A DNA stretch of 64,000 nucleotides from contig NZ_KI535370.1 in the NCBI RefSeq assembly GCF_000160035.2, forward strand, positions 307,717-371,716. The letters run 5' to 3'. The position numbers and the translations under genes were made by a program. Below the pieces are notes generated by a model. That model saw only the letters and a list, made by a program, of their open reading frames with translations. It made no database searches and was not told where the DNA came from. This document shows positions 26,656-35,881 of the stretch, piece after piece. The stretch comes from Catonella morbi ATCC 51271. Lineage in GTDB: Bacteria > Bacillota > Clostridia > Lachnospirales > Lachnospiraceae. The first letter of the stretch is position 1, and each line of letters begins with the position of its first letter.

Positions 26656-28587
26656 TTATTCCTGAATCCAGCAATATACCAGCTGTGAAGTGATATCCCA
26701 AATTGCATCCTTGATTCCTTCATAACCCTTTAACTTGCTGTTAAAGAAGTCATAATACTGGTTAGAGTAAAGCGGAAGGTCAGGAAGAAGTTCATTCCAT
26801 CTCTTCTGGAAGGCTACAAATCTGTCAAGATACTCTTCTTCATTCTCAGAATCTACAAGGTTAAGATCTTTTGCAAGCTTAGCAAGTTCTTCATCTGATA
26901 TTCTGTTCTTATTCTGTGGATTTCCGATTGCAAATGTCTGCTGTGGCTCATAAATTGCATTAAAGCCTACGCCCAGATTGTACATATTGTAGTCATTCTT
27001 CTTCTGCTGCTCATAGTTCTCGATAAGCTCATTAAATGTAACTACACTCTGTTTAATCTCCATACCGGCCTTCTTTACATCCTCGCTGTTTGCAAGCTTA
27101 GTTGCAATAAGATCTGATACAGGATTGTTCTCAGATGAGCACCACTGAATTATAAGAGGCATCAGTTTGCCATTATCAAGTTTCTTATAACGAAGCCCGC
27201 TCTTATACGGCTTTCCGTCTTTATCAACAGTAAATCCGGCCTTTTCAAGCTCTTCAATAGCCTTATCTACTGAGAAGTTATACTGATTGAGTTTTCCGAT
27301 ATCATCTTCTCTTTCCTCAACCATCCACTGTGCTGTACCATAGTAACCGTTAACTACGCTACCATGTCCGCCTGTGAAAGTCTTTGCAAATTCATTTCTG
27401 TCAAGGAGATAAGCTATGGCATGACGAACTTCTGTATACTGTGTAGGTCCTCTGTCACAGATAAACTGAAGTTTTCCGTATCCGTTACGAGCATAGTCTA
27501 CATAATTATGTGTTCCCTTATCTACAAGGTCCATACCTGAGTTAATTTCATTTGCCTCACCCATCTTTACAAGGATGTCTACACCACCTGTTGCAAGTTC
27601 ATCCATCTGTGTTTCACTCTGAACAAATTTATAAATAATTGTATCGATATGTGGCTTAACTCCTTCATAGTTACCCTTATAGTTAGGATTCTTTACAAGT
27701 GTATATGTATTAGATGTCTCATCATACTTTTCCTTCATATACGGACCAGAGAAAGCAGTCATATTAAAACGATAGTCATCAGCCTGCTTCTTAATGTCCT
27801 TAGCCTTCAATTCCTTGGTAAAATAAGCACCTTTGCCATCATCCTTTATATCATAGCCTTCAGGAAGCCATCCTTTCATATAACCTGCGCCTGCTGCTGC
27901 AAGTGCTGCCTGATAGTAGTTTGGGAGATAGTCTTTATTGATTGTAACAGAAAACTCATAGTCTCCTAAGAGTCTTACTCCCTTAAACACTTTAGACTTT
28001 CCAGTATTATAATCAGCAAAACCTACAAATTTAATACCTTCAGAGTTATCAGTAGCTCCCATTTCTACAAGTACAGGATGAGAGAAGTAAAGTATACGGA
28101 ACACATAGTCCTTAGCGGTGATAGGATCACCGTTACTCCACTTCAAATCCTCCTGAAGCTTATATGTAGTGGTTACTGAACCATCTTCATTCTTTGTATC
28201 ATTCTTCTCTTTAACAACCTGCGGATCCACTACAAACTTACCATGTCTGTCAACAACTATGGTATCATAGCCTGATGTAAGCTTGTAAACACTGTTATCT
28301 GAGATGTTATTTGTCCAGTACGGATAAATATCACCGTTTGACTGAGTCTGGTCACCTATAATAAGCTGTCCGCCATCAACCGGTGTCCCCTCTGTAGATG
28401 ATGATGCACTTCCTGATGCAGTACTTGAAACTGTACTTGCTGTACTCGCCGTACTTGCAGAACCGGTATTTGATTTATCTGTGCCTGTTGCACTTCCCTC
28501 TGTTGAAGCAGCATTACCGCCGCAAGCTGTGAGTGTAACCGCCATAATACCTGCAAGAAGAGCACTTAATAGCTTTTTCTTTTTCAT
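26656..28587 (-). CDS. Oligopeptide-binding lipoprotein, paralogue 2
   Basis: This 643-residue lipoprotein (lipobox LTAC, Ser/Thr linker to about residue 68) has the same family-5 fold as the 24352-26292 protein and is collinear with it over the whole length. The closest stretch covers VRHAIAYLLDRNEFAKTFTGGHG and the C-terminus. Differences cluster in parts likely to line the pocket (e.g. PQQTFAIGNPQNKNRI against EFDYAIGNPQNHNRI), so the two may bind different peptides for one permease. It has its own promoter and terminator, so the dose of each binder can be set separately. AGGAGG lies ahead of the ATG. Confidence 0.92.
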   Translation of the reverse strand: MKKKKLLSALLAGIMAVTLTACGGNAASTEGSATGTDKSNTGSASTASTASTVSSTASGSASSSTEGTPVDGGQLIIGDQTQSNGDIYPYWTNNISDNSVYKLTSGYDTIVVDRHGKFVVDPQVVKEKNDTKNEDGSVTTTYKLQEDLKWSNGDPITAKDYVFRILYFSHPVLVEMGATDNSEGIKFVGFADYNTGKSKVFKGVRLLGDYEFSVTINKDYLPNYYQAALAAAGAGYMKGWLPEGYDIKDDGKGAYFTKELKAKDIKKQADDYRFNMTAFSGPYMKEKYDETSNTYTLVKNPNYKGNYEGVKPHIDTIIYKFVQSETQMDELATGGVDILVKMGEANEINSGMDLVDKGTHNYVDYARNGYGKLQFICDRGPTQYTEVRHAIAYLLDRNEFAKTFTGGHGSVVNGYYGTAQWMVEEREDDIGKLNQYNFSVDKAIEELEKAGFTVDKDGKPYKSGLRYKKLDNGKLMPLIIQWCSSENNPVSDLIATKLANSEDVKKAGMEIKQSVVTFNELIENYEQQKKNDYNMYNLGVGFNAIYEPQQTFAIGNPQNKNRISDEELAKLAKDLNLVDSENEEEYLDRFVAFQKRWNELLPDLPLYSNQYYDFFNSKLKGYEGIKDAIWDITSQLVYCWIQE

Positions 28588-28682
28588 TGTGTTTATTTCC
28601 TCCTTTTTATTTCACAATACAAACAGCATTTAAAAATTAACTTCTATAATTCAATTAATGCTTTTGTAGCACAACGGTGACT

Positions 28683-28712
28683 ATTATATGCCAAGGCAGA
28701 GACAACTGTCAA
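28683..28712 (-). promoter_or_regulatory. Consensus promoter of binding-protein paralogue 2
   Basis: TTGACA (28707-28712), 18 bases, TATAAT (28683-28688), both perfect. The spacer shares TTGTCT and TGGCA with the paralogous promoter at 26383-26412. Confidence 0.85.
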
Positions 28713-28815
28713 GCATGGGCGTGTATTTAACATATATATTTTCATAATTACTTGTTATATAAATTATAAATATCGACAAATAATGGTTGAATCTCCCTAC
28801 ATTAGCCCAAAATGC

Positions 28816-28845
28816 TGGACATCAAACAACATAACATGATACAAT
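28816..28845 (+). promoter_or_regulatory. Possible promoter of the DUF1653 gene
   Basis: TGGACA (28816-28821), 18 bases, TACAAT (28840-28845), about 50 bases before the start codon. The remainder of 28588-28896 contains only the oppA paralogue promoter and AT-rich sequence. Confidence 0.45.
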
Positions 28846-28896
28846 CTTATAGCACTTAAAATTTGATTAAAATACAAAACATAAGGAGTATCAGCT

Positions 28897-29511
28897 ATGG
28901 AAAATCTTGGAAGAAAGATACCTAAACCTTTTGAAATATATAAGCATTTTAAAGGAAAACTATATCAAATATTAAATATTGCCACTCATAGTGAAACGAA
29001 AGAGACTTTGGTTATATATCAGGCTCTTTACGGAGATTTCGGCGTATATGCCAGGCCGCTTGATATGTTCTTAAGCAGGGTCGATAAGAAGAAATATCCT
29101 GACTCCGAAGCAGAATACAGATTCACAAAGGTAAAATTAGTTTCAAAAGAAGCCTCTCCAAATATTCCTAAAGAAATACCGGAATCCGCTGCCAAAGCTG
29201 AAACTGTTACTCTTACAGACGGTGAAGCTTCAATTTCTACTTCCGGGCCTATAGCAGGCGTTCCAAGCGAGGATGAACAGTTAAGGCGTGCACAGGAACT
29301 TTTCATAGAATTTCTTGATGAAGATGATTTTAAGAAAAAAAGACATATATTAAAGGCTATCTCAGGAATTGCAACCGATTCGATGATTAATAATATGGCT
29401 GCGTCTCTCGACCTTGTAGTCTCCGGAGCCTCAAGAGAACGTGATGTAAAAATGATTGACGATTATATAAGAGCCAGAATACATTTTGACGGATCCAGAC
29501 TAAGAAGCTGA
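28897..29511 (+). CDS. DUF1653 domain protein
   Basis: This 204-residue cytosolic protein has an N-terminal DUF1653 domain (about residues 10-80; YKHFKGKLYQILNIATHSETKETLVIYQALYG, then ARPLDMF), recognised by its KGxxY and VxYxxLYG patterns. It is followed by an acidic linker and a C-terminal helical region (about 125-200) that I do not recognise. Function of DUF1653 is unknown to me. TAAGGAG precedes the ATG. The gene is monocistronic and convergent with clpB. Confidence 0.85.
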   Translation: MENLGRKIPKPFEIYKHFKGKLYQILNIATHSETKETLVIYQALYGDFGVYARPLDMFLSRVDKKKYPDSEAEYRFTKVKLVSKEASPNIPKEIPESAAKAETVTLTDGEASISTSGPIAGVPSEDEQLRRAQELFIEFLDEDDFKKKRHILKAISGIATDSMINNMAASLDLVVSGASRERDVKMIDDYIRARIHFDGSRLRS

Positions 29512-29527
29512 TACCACTTCTATAATA

Positions 29528-29568
29528 AAGGAGTTGTCTGTTCGCATTTTGCAATCAGACAACTCCTT
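29528..29568. terminator. Bidirectional terminator
   Basis: AAGGAGTTGTCTG (29528-29540) pairs perfectly with CAGACAACTCCTT (29556-29568). It serves both the DUF1653 gene and clpB. Confidence 0.85.
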
Positions 29569-29589
29569 ATTACATAACTAAAGCTAAAA

Positions 29590-32184
29590 TTACTCAGTCA
29601 CTATAAGCCTTCCATCTGTCTCATCTACCTTAAGCGTACTTCCTGCAGCTATATCTTTCTTTATTATCTCTCTTGCAATCAGAGTTTCAACCTCAGACTG
29701 AATAAGTCTCTTAAGAGGTCTTGCACCATAGTTAGGATCATAGCCTTTTTCTATAATATAATCCTTTGCTGCCTCAGTAACTTCAAGTAATAGATTCTTA
29801 CCGGCAAGTCTGTCTCTCAAATCCTCCAACATAAGATCAACTATCTTGCCAATATTTTCCTTCTGCAAAGGTTTGTAGAACACTATTTCATCAAGTCTGT
29901 TAAGGAATTCAGGTCTGAAGCTTGCCTTAAGAAGTTCATTTACACTGTCTATTGCCTCTTTGGAAATCTCCCCGTTTTCCTTAATTCCTTCAAGTATATG
30001 AACAGAACCGAGGTTTGAAGTAAGTATAATAATTGTATTCTTAAAGTCAACCGTTCTCCCCTGCGAATCCGTAACACGACCATCATCAAGCACCTGTAAA
30101 AGTACATTGAATACATCGGGATGTGCTTTCTCAATTTCATCAAAAAGCACTACTGAGTAAGGCTTTCTTCTGACTGCCTCTGTAAGCTGTCCGCCTTCCT
30201 CATATCCTACATATCCCGGAGGAGCTCCTATCAGCCTGCTCACTGAGTATTTCTCCATGTACTCACTCATATCTATTCTTACAAGGTTCTTCTCATCATC
30301 AAAAAGCGACTGTGCAAGTGCCTTTGCAAGCTCTGTCTTACCAACACCTGTAGGTCCGAGGAAAAGGAAGGAGCCTACAGGCTTATCAGGATCCTTGATA
30401 CCTGCCCTTGAACGAAGTATTGCCTCTGATACCTTGGTTACAGCCTCATCCTGTCCAATAACTCTTTCATGAAGTATTCCTTCCATATTAAGCAGTTTTT
30501 CTCTTTCACCCTGCATAAGTCTTGTTATAGGTATACCGGTCCATCTGCCTACAATCCTTGAAATTTCCTCTTCACCGACATGGTCTCTTAAAAGACTTGA
30601 CTTGCTCTCATTTTCCTCTGCAATTTTCTCTTCTTTTTCAAGCTCAGCCTTAAGATCGGGAAGTCTTCCGTATTTAAGCTCCGCAGCCTTATTGAGGTCG
30701 TACTCTCTTTCAGCTTTTTCAATAAGTGCATTTACCTCACCGATTTCCTCACGAAGTTTCTGAACCTTTTCTATGCTGTTCTTTTCATTTTCCCACTTAA
30801 CCTTCATTTCATTAAAATTCTCACGAAGGTCGGCAAGTTCTTTTCTGATATCTTCAAGATGAGCCTGACTCAGCTTATCCTCTTCTTTTTTAAGAGCAGC
30901 CTCTTCTATTTCAAGCTGCATTATCTTTCTTGATATATCATCCATTTCAGCCGGCATAGAATCCATCTCGGTTCTTATAAGGGCACAGGCTTCATCTACA
31001 AGGTCAATAGCCTTATCAGGAAGGAATCTGTCTGATATGTATCTATGCGAAAGGGTAGCCGCCGCTATAAGAGCAGCATCCTGAATCTTAACACCATGGA
31101 AAACCTCGTATCTCTCTTTAAGTCCTCTGAGTATGGAGATTGTGTCTGCAACTGTAGGTTCATCTACAAGTACAGGCTGAAATCTTCTCTCAAGTGCGGC
31201 ATCCTTTTCTATATATTCCCTGTATTCGTCAAGTGTGGTTGCACCTATACAATGCAGTTCACCTCTTGCAAGCATTGGCTTTAAGAGATTGCCCGCATCC
31301 ATAGCTCCGTCTGTCTTTCCGGCACCGACTATGGTATGAAGCTCATCTATGAATAAGATAATCTCGCCTTCTGACTTCTTTATCTCGTTAAGTACAGCCT
31401 TAAGCCTCTCTTCAAACTCTCCTCTGTACTTTGCTCCGGCTACAAGTGCACCCAAATCAAGTGAGAATATCTTTCTGTCTTTAAGTCCCTGCGGAACATC
31501 ACCCTTTACTATTCTAAGAGCAAGTCCTTCTGCTATGGCTGTTTTACCGACACCCGGCTCACCTATAAGCACAGGGTTATTTTTTCTTTTTCTTGAAAGA
31601 ATCTGGATTACATTTCTTATTTCGTCATCCCTGCCTATAACCGGGTCAAGCTTATTGTTTCTTGCAAGTTCTACCAGATCTTGTCCATATTTTTCAAGAA
31701 CATTATATGTGTCTTCAGGATTCTGGTTTGTAACTCTCTGATTACCGCGTACATCCATTAATACTTTATAAAATTCCTTTTCCGTAATATTAAATGTTTT
31801 AAATAAATCCCTAAGCTTACTGTCAGGCTTTCTAAGAAGACCAAACATAATGTGTTCAACAGATGTATATTCATCCTTCATCTTAATTGCCTGTGCCTCA
31901 GCTTCATTCAGGGCAGCATTTGTTTCATTTGAAATATATATCTCACCACTTACATCGCCCGTTACCTTAGGCAATGCATCAATTATATGTCTGGTTTCCG
32001 CTTCAAGGTTAGGAAGTGACTTACCCATCTTGGTTATAAGTTCACCTATGAGTCCGGACTCTCCTGTAAGCAGAGCCAGCAAAATGTGTGACTCTTCTAT
32101 GTAGGAATTGTAGTTATCCCTAGCCAGCGTTCTGGCAGCTTCAAGAGCTTCCACAGATTTAGCTGTAAGTTTTGATGTGTTCAT
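29590..32184 (-). CDS. clpB: ClpB disaggregase
   Basis: This 864-residue hexameric AAA+ chaperone resolubilises aggregated proteins with DnaK. The domain order is intact: N domain (about 1-150), AAA-1 with Walker A GEPGVGKT and Walker B LFIDELH, a long coiled-coil middle domain (about 400-520; [22 protein letters not shown]), and AAA-2 with GPTGVGKT and VLFDEIE. The C-terminal domain contains [10 protein letters not shown]. The middle domain separates it from ClpA and ClpC. It lies nine bases downstream of a ribbon-helix-helix regulator gene and is presumably co-transcribed from 32935-32963. I see no CIRCE element. Confidence 0.96.
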   Translation of the reverse strand: MNTSKLTAKSVEALEAARTLARDNYNSYIEESHILLALLTGESGLIGELITKMGKSLPNLEAETRHIIDALPKVTGDVSGEIYISNETNAALNEAEAQAIKMKDEYTSVEHIMFGLLRKPDSKLRDLFKTFNITEKEFYKVLMDVRGNQRVTNQNPEDTYNVLEKYGQDLVELARNNKLDPVIGRDDEIRNVIQILSRKRKNNPVLIGEPGVGKTAIAEGLALRIVKGDVPQGLKDRKIFSLDLGALVAGAKYRGEFEERLKAVLNEIKKSEGEIILFIDELHTIVGAGKTDGAMDAGNLLKPMLARGELHCIGATTLDEYREYIEKDAALERRFQPVLVDEPTVADTISILRGLKERYEVFHGVKIQDAALIAAATLSHRYISDRFLPDKAIDLVDEACALIRTEMDSMPAEMDDISRKIMQLEIEEAALKKEEDKLSQAHLEDIRKELADLRENFNEMKVKWENEKNSIEKVQKLREEIGEVNALIEKAEREYDLNKAAELKYGRLPDLKAELEKEEKIAEENESKSSLLRDHVGEEEISRIVGRWTGIPITRLMQGEREKLLNMEGILHERVIGQDEAVTKVSEAILRSRAGIKDPDKPVGSFLFLGPTGVGKTELAKALAQSLFDDEKNLVRIDMSEYMEKYSVSRLIGAPPGYVGYEEGGQLTEAVRRKPYSVVLFDEIEKAHPDVFNVLLQVLDDGRVTDSQGRTVDFKNTIIILTSNLGSVHILEGIKENGEISKEAIDSVNELLKASFRPEFLNRLDEIVFYKPLQKENIGKIVDLMLEDLRDRLAGKNLLLEVTEAAKDYIIEKGYDPNYGARPLKRLIQSEVETLIAREIIKKDIAAGSTLKVDETDGRLIVTE

Positions 32185-32193
32185 ATTGCCTCC

Positions 32194-32856
32194 TTATACT
32201 ATATTCACGCCACTTTTAAGGTAATCCTCATAAGAAGCGCGAATCATTTTTTCTATTAATTCTTCATCTCGAAGATGTTCAAAATAAAATTTGATGCATT
32301 TGTCCAGCACCTTAATGTACTCTCCTATAGCAGCCGCTATCTCATTTTCATTAAGTTCATTTTCTACCGATACTTTAAGAAATCCTCTTACATACTTTGC
32401 ATTATCAAAGTCAGACAGAACCCCCTCGGGATGAACTTCGTTAAGGTATTTATTTTCCATACTTATCCATCCGGTAAAAAAATCCTCAATCGCATCTGTA
32501 AAATTCTTGCTACTGGTTCTAAAAGAAACCTTCAACCTTCCGGCTATATCCTTAGGTTCCCTGAAAAGCTCAATCGTATAATTCACCATAGGACGGTATT
32601 TATATCTTATCGGGCTTCTTAGGGCAAACATAGAGTCCGATGACCTGTCCATTATCTGATAGCAACTCTCTGAAAGTATATGTTCAAGCTGTGTAAATAT
32701 GTCTCTCATCCTCATTTCCGGAGTCACAAAATTTACACTTTCCGCAAGTATTTGGTTAATAAGATTGGAGCGGTTGGTATTTCTTTCATAAGCCAGCCTG
32801 TCTATCGCCTCGACTACATCATCCATAAGCACCAGACTGTATACACTTTTTTTCAA
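32194..32856 (-). CDS. Ribbon-helix-helix protein upstream of clpB
   Basis: This 220-residue protein has an N-terminal CopG/MetJ-like ribbon-helix-helix (about residues 5-42; YSLVLMDDVVEAIDRLAYERNTNRSNLINQIL) and a larger C-terminal domain I cannot assign. The best-supported start is TTG (32856), with GGGAG five bases upstream. The nearby ATG reads ATG-ATT-TGA and stops at once. It lies nine bases before clpB and behind a strong promoter with an 11-bp inverted repeat in the leader, which makes it a candidate regulator of itself and clpB. That role is inferred from position and the DNA-binding motif. Confidence 0.75.
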   Translation of the reverse strand: MKKSVYSLVLMDDVVEAIDRLAYERNTNRSNLINQILAESVNFVTPEMRMRDIFTQLEHILSESCYQIMDRSSDSMFALRSPIRYKYRPMVNYTIELFREPKDIAGRLKVSFRTSSKNFTDAIEDFFTGWISMENKYLNEVHPEGVLSDFDNAKYVRGFLKVSVENELNENEIAAAIGEYIKVLDKCIKFYFEHLRDEELIEKMIRASYEDYLKSGVNIV

Positions 32857-32882
32857 ATCATCATCTCCCGTCTAATCTATGC

Positions 32883-32929
32883 TCAGATATAAGCTCTTTT
32901 TTTATTTCAGCTTCATTTCTTATATCTGA
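32883..32929. promoter_or_regulatory. 11-bp inverted repeat in the clpB-operon leader
   Basis: TCAGATATAAG (32883-32893) is perfectly repeated in inverse as CTTATATCTGA (32919-32929), between the promoter and the TTG start. It could be an RNA hairpin or paired operator sites for the ribbon-helix-helix protein. Confidence 0.5.
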
Positions 32930-32934
32930 AAAAG

Positions 32935-32963
32935 ATAATAACACCATTTAAATAATTTGTCAA
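32935..32963 (-). promoter_or_regulatory. Promoter of the regulator-clpB operon
   Basis: TTGACA (32958-32963), 17 bases, TATTAT (32935-32940), with an AT-rich upstream region. It contains neither an obvious CIRCE nor a CtsR direct repeat. Confidence 0.7.
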
Positions 32964-33031
32964 GCGTTTTATATAAATTATTTTGCAAATTATTTATATG
33001 CATTTCAAAATATATGATATGGGTGTCAAAA

Positions 33032-33160
33032 GTATTTGCTTGCACACACTTCGCGCGCGAGCGGTGCCACAAGGCAAACTTCCCTACCGCGAGTCCGGCA
33101 ACACTCGGAGAGATTTTAATTTAATAGAAAATTCCGAAGAAATTTCCTATTAAAATAAAA
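33032..33160. repeat. 130-bp intergenic repeat, copy 2
   Basis: Same element as 26470-26598. The left palindrome is partly decayed (TTTGC-TTGCACACAC), the core is conserved (GGTGCCACAAGGCAAACTTC), and the terminal A/T-rich inverted repeat is kept with a few changes. It abuts the terminator of the 5'-nucleotidase gene. The rest of 32857-33236 is the clpB promoter and leader. Confidence 0.85.
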
Positions 33161-33161
33161 A

Positions 33162-33183
33162 CGGAGCAGCCTAAGCTACTCCG
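33162..33183 (-). terminator. Terminator of the 5'-nucleotidase gene
   Basis: CGGAGTAGC and GCTGCTCCG pair around TTAG, with a T-rich tract following on the minus strand that runs into the 130-bp repeat. Confidence 0.8.
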
Positions 33184-33236
33184 CTAAAATATGCTTTTTA
33201 CAAATCATTACAATTAAAATTAACTATAATGAAATT

Positions 33237-35432
33237 TTATTTGGATATATCCTTAATATAGTCCACCTTCTTAGGTGTAATTGTTTTAGCCTTCTCAATA
33301 GCAGCCACAAGTACATCTCTGATTGGAATGGTCATACTTACATTGGTTGCACCGCTGAAGTCATAACCGTCTCCGCCACCAAATACAAAGTCATTGGTTA
33401 CAACTCTGTAAGTCTTTTCATCTTCAAGAGGTGTCCCGTCTGAAAGTGTAATCTTGGTTATCTTGCTTCCATAAGGCTTTGTTCTGTCATATTCAACTAT
33501 AAGTCCGCTGAATGCACCGTCAGTAGTACTAGGCATATCAATACCATGGTCAATAGCCTTCTTTATGTCTTTACCCTTTAAGTCCATAGTTGTAAGATAG
33601 TTGTCAAACGGCATGATTTCATATAAATCACCCATTGTAATCTTACCTTTTTCAAGGGTACGCCTTAAACCGCCACCATTCTGAATAGCAATCTGAGCCT
33701 TAGCTTCCTCAGCCATAACCTCGCAAGCCCATCTTCCGAGAAGGGTCACAGAACCCTTATCACTTCTGTCATGTGTAAATGCCTCAGTAGCCTCTCCTAA
33801 AACCTTGTTCTTCTGATCTGCTATCTCAGCCTGAAGCTTGTTGTAGAAATCATCAGCTTCTGCACTCTTAATTATCTTATCTTTTATAGCATTTGCATCA
33901 TAAAGCTCTGTGGCTATATCTTTTACCTTATAGGTAGTCTTTTTAACAATTTTGTATTTAGACTTCTTAACAGCTTTCTTTTTACCTGCCTTTGTCTTAA
34001 CTTTTACTTTTACCTTCTTGGATGTAACCTTCTTGTCTACGTCTAAGGTAACATGACCTACTGCACGACCATAGCAATAAGCCTGAAGAATAGGCACATT
34101 GTTTACCTTACCGCTTACACTTCTGTGTGAATGTGCTGAAAGTACCAAATCTAGTCCCTTTACTTCGTTTGCAAGTTTGGTTGCATTACCTGTAATTTCC
34201 TTTGTATCAAAATTCTGGTCTGAATCGATATGGGTAAGAGCTATAACCACATCCGGCTTTCCTTCTTTAGCCTTGCCGTCTTTAAGATATTTTACCCATT
34301 CGTTTGCAGATGTTACAGGATCTCTGAACTCAAAGTTCTCTACATACTCAGCCTTTGAAAGAGAAGGGGTATCAGGATGTGCAAGTCCGATTATACCAAT
34401 CTTAATACCCGCTTTTTTAACTATCATATATGGCTTAGCCCAAGACACAGGCTTATTAGTCTTTCTGTCATAGATATTGGATGCAAGGTACTTAAAGCTT
34501 CCATCCTTTGCCCAGCCTTTAATCTTCTCATAGCCCCAGTCAAACTCATGGTTTCCTACTGCTGATGCCATAGTATTCATACCCTTCATCATAGCAGTTA
34601 CAGGTTTACCAAAAGTAAGGTTGGAATCAGCTGTTCCCTGATAGTTATCTCCTCCGGAAAGAACTATTGTATTTGGGTGGGTAGCCTTAAATTCATTTAC
34701 ATAACCTACCATCTTAGCCATACCCATATTACGTTTCTTACCTGTTACTTCCTCGGTAATATTGCCATGGAAGTCGTTGAAATAAATAATGTGTACGTCT
34801 TCTTTATCTTTTACAGCCGCCTTAACCCCAAGCGTTGCCAGCTTATCCTCTGAAAGAATACCGCTCTTTACAAGATACTCACCAAATTTTGTTTTGGTTC
34901 CGTCACCAAGCTCAGCATTTAAGCTGTTTAAGATGATCTCTGCAGCCTCGGCCCTTGTAACAGGATAATCAATAACATCACTTTCATCTACAAGTCCCTG
35001 CTTTACAGCCAGTTTGTCGGTATCAGTATAAGCATCTTTATAATTCAATGCTTTTAATACCATTTCTAAAAGTTTTCTCTTTGAAATTTCTTCTTTTTCA
35101 CCAAAGTTATCAGCTTTCTGAACAAAGCCAAGGTCATAAGCAAGACCGAGATATCCCTTATACTCATTAGAAGCATCAGCAAAAGGATTAAGTTTAATAT
35201 AATCCTCTTTGGTATTTACATCCTCTTTATAACCGAGAGCATTCAATACCATAACTACTGCATCACCTTTTGTAAGATTTCCGTCTTCCGCAGTTTTAAC
35301 AGCATCTGTAAATAATTTTGCTTCTCTGAGCTTTAACTCCTGTTTAGATGCGTTTACAGCCCATACAGAAGCTGTGCCCGTACAGACTAACGCTCCTGCA
35401 AGCGCAATGGATAGGACTTTTTTCATTCTCAT
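33237..35432 (-). CDS. Exported 5'-nucleotidase/cyclic phosphodiesterase with SLH-like N-terminal region
   Basis: This 731-residue secreted protein has a signal peptide (1-26, cleavage near VWA-VN). Residues about 35-200 hold three repeats resembling S-layer-homology modules (TKGDAVVMVLNALGY, SKRKLLEMVLKALNY, TRAEAAEIILNSLNA), suggesting wall attachment. The metallophosphoesterase domain (about 212-470) has FNDFHGN, GGDNYQG, GNHEFDWG and AHSHR. A Lys-rich insert (about 466-502) is followed by the substrate-binding 5'-nucleotidase C domain (IQNGGGLR, GGGDGYDFSG). It should release nucleosides and phosphate outside the cell. GGAGGG precedes the first ATG. It is monocistronic, with its own promoter and terminator. 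Confidence 0.9.
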   Translation of the reverse strand: MRMKKVLSIALAGALVCTGTASVWAVNASKQELKLREAKLFTDAVKTAEDGNLTKGDAVVMVLNALGYKEDVNTKEDYIKLNPFADASNEYKGYLGLAYDLGFVQKADNFGEKEEISKRKLLEMVLKALNYKDAYTDTDKLAVKQGLVDESDVIDYPVTRAEAAEIILNSLNAELGDGTKTKFGEYLVKSGILSEDKLATLGVKAAVKDKEDVHIIYFNDFHGNITEEVTGKKRNMGMAKMVGYVNEFKATHPNTIVLSGGDNYQGTADSNLTFGKPVTAMMKGMNTMASAVGNHEFDWGYEKIKGWAKDGSFKYLASNIYDRKTNKPVSWAKPYMIVKKAGIKIGIIGLAHPDTPSLSKAEYVENFEFRDPVTSANEWVKYLKDGKAKEGKPDVVIALTHIDSDQNFDTKEITGNATKLANEVKGLDLVLSAHSHRSVSGKVNNVPILQAYCYGRAVGHVTLDVDKKVTSKKVKVKVKTKAGKKKAVKKSKYKIVKKTTYKVKDIATELYDANAIKDKIIKSAEADDFYNKLQAEIADQKNKVLGEATEAFTHDRSDKGSVTLLGRWACEVMAEEAKAQIAIQNGGGLRRTLEKGKITMGDLYEIMPFDNYLTTMDLKGKDIKKAIDHGIDMPSTTDGAFSGLIVEYDRTKPYGSKITKITLSDGTPLEDEKTYRVVTNDFVFGGGDGYDFSGATNVSMTIPIRDVLVAAIEKAKTITPKKVDYIKDISK

Positions 35433-35519
35433 AGTAAACCCTCCTATAAATATATTTTAAATGTGGCTAAACCCTAATTATTCCAAATAATTTGATTATT
35501 TATGAATAATTTAGTTTAA

Positions 35520-35548
35520 ATTTTACCTGCTTTTAATGTTTTTTTCAA
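35520..35548 (-). promoter_or_regulatory. Promoter of the 5'-nucleotidase gene
   Basis: TTGAAA (35543-35548), 17 bases, TAAAAT (35520-35525), giving a leader of about 80 bases. Confidence 0.55.
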
Positions 35549-35607
35549 TACACATATGTCTTATTTGGGTAAATTTTTATTATTTTTTTATAAATAATCT
35601 ATATTTT

Positions 35608-35720
35608 ATGATACAAGTGTCAAAAATATGAGTAAGTAGCCATTTTTGCAAAAAAATAAGCGGATTACGAATATTTTTGCAAGGCTTGCATTAAGCGTAG
35701 CTATAGCAAGCCTGTATCAT
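35608..35720. other. Nested inverted-repeat segment
   Basis: ATGATACA (35608-35615) and TGTATCAT (35713-35720) bound a segment whose right part is a hairpin, AGGCTTGC (35682-35689) with GCAAGCCT (35706-35713). It lies between two divergent genes and encodes nothing visible. It may be a remnant of a small mobile element or a structured RNA. The rest of 35433-35881 holds two promoters. Confidence 0.4.
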
Positions 35721-35752
35721 AGTTATAAGAAGAATATTATTCAATACAAGAG

Positions 35753-35781
35753 TTTATTTTTATACCCTGTTATCGTATAAT
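35753..35781 (+). promoter_or_regulatory. Possible promoter of the YibE/F gene
   Basis: TTTATT (35753-35758), 17 bases, perfect TATAAT (35776-35781), about 100 bases before the start codon. Confidence 0.45.
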
Positions 35782-35881
35782 ATATGTCAGAGTTTTAGAT
35801 ATTATTTTAATATCACGTGAAATATAGTCAAAACAATACCGAACTTATATAATTAATCAAAAATCAATAAAGGATTTATAT

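Noticed and set aside
30901-32184. CIRCE or CtsR-type heat-shock site for clpB
   Set aside because: I searched by eye upstream of clpB and its operon promoter for TTAGCACTC-N9-GAGTGCTAA and AGGTCAAA-type repeats and saw none.
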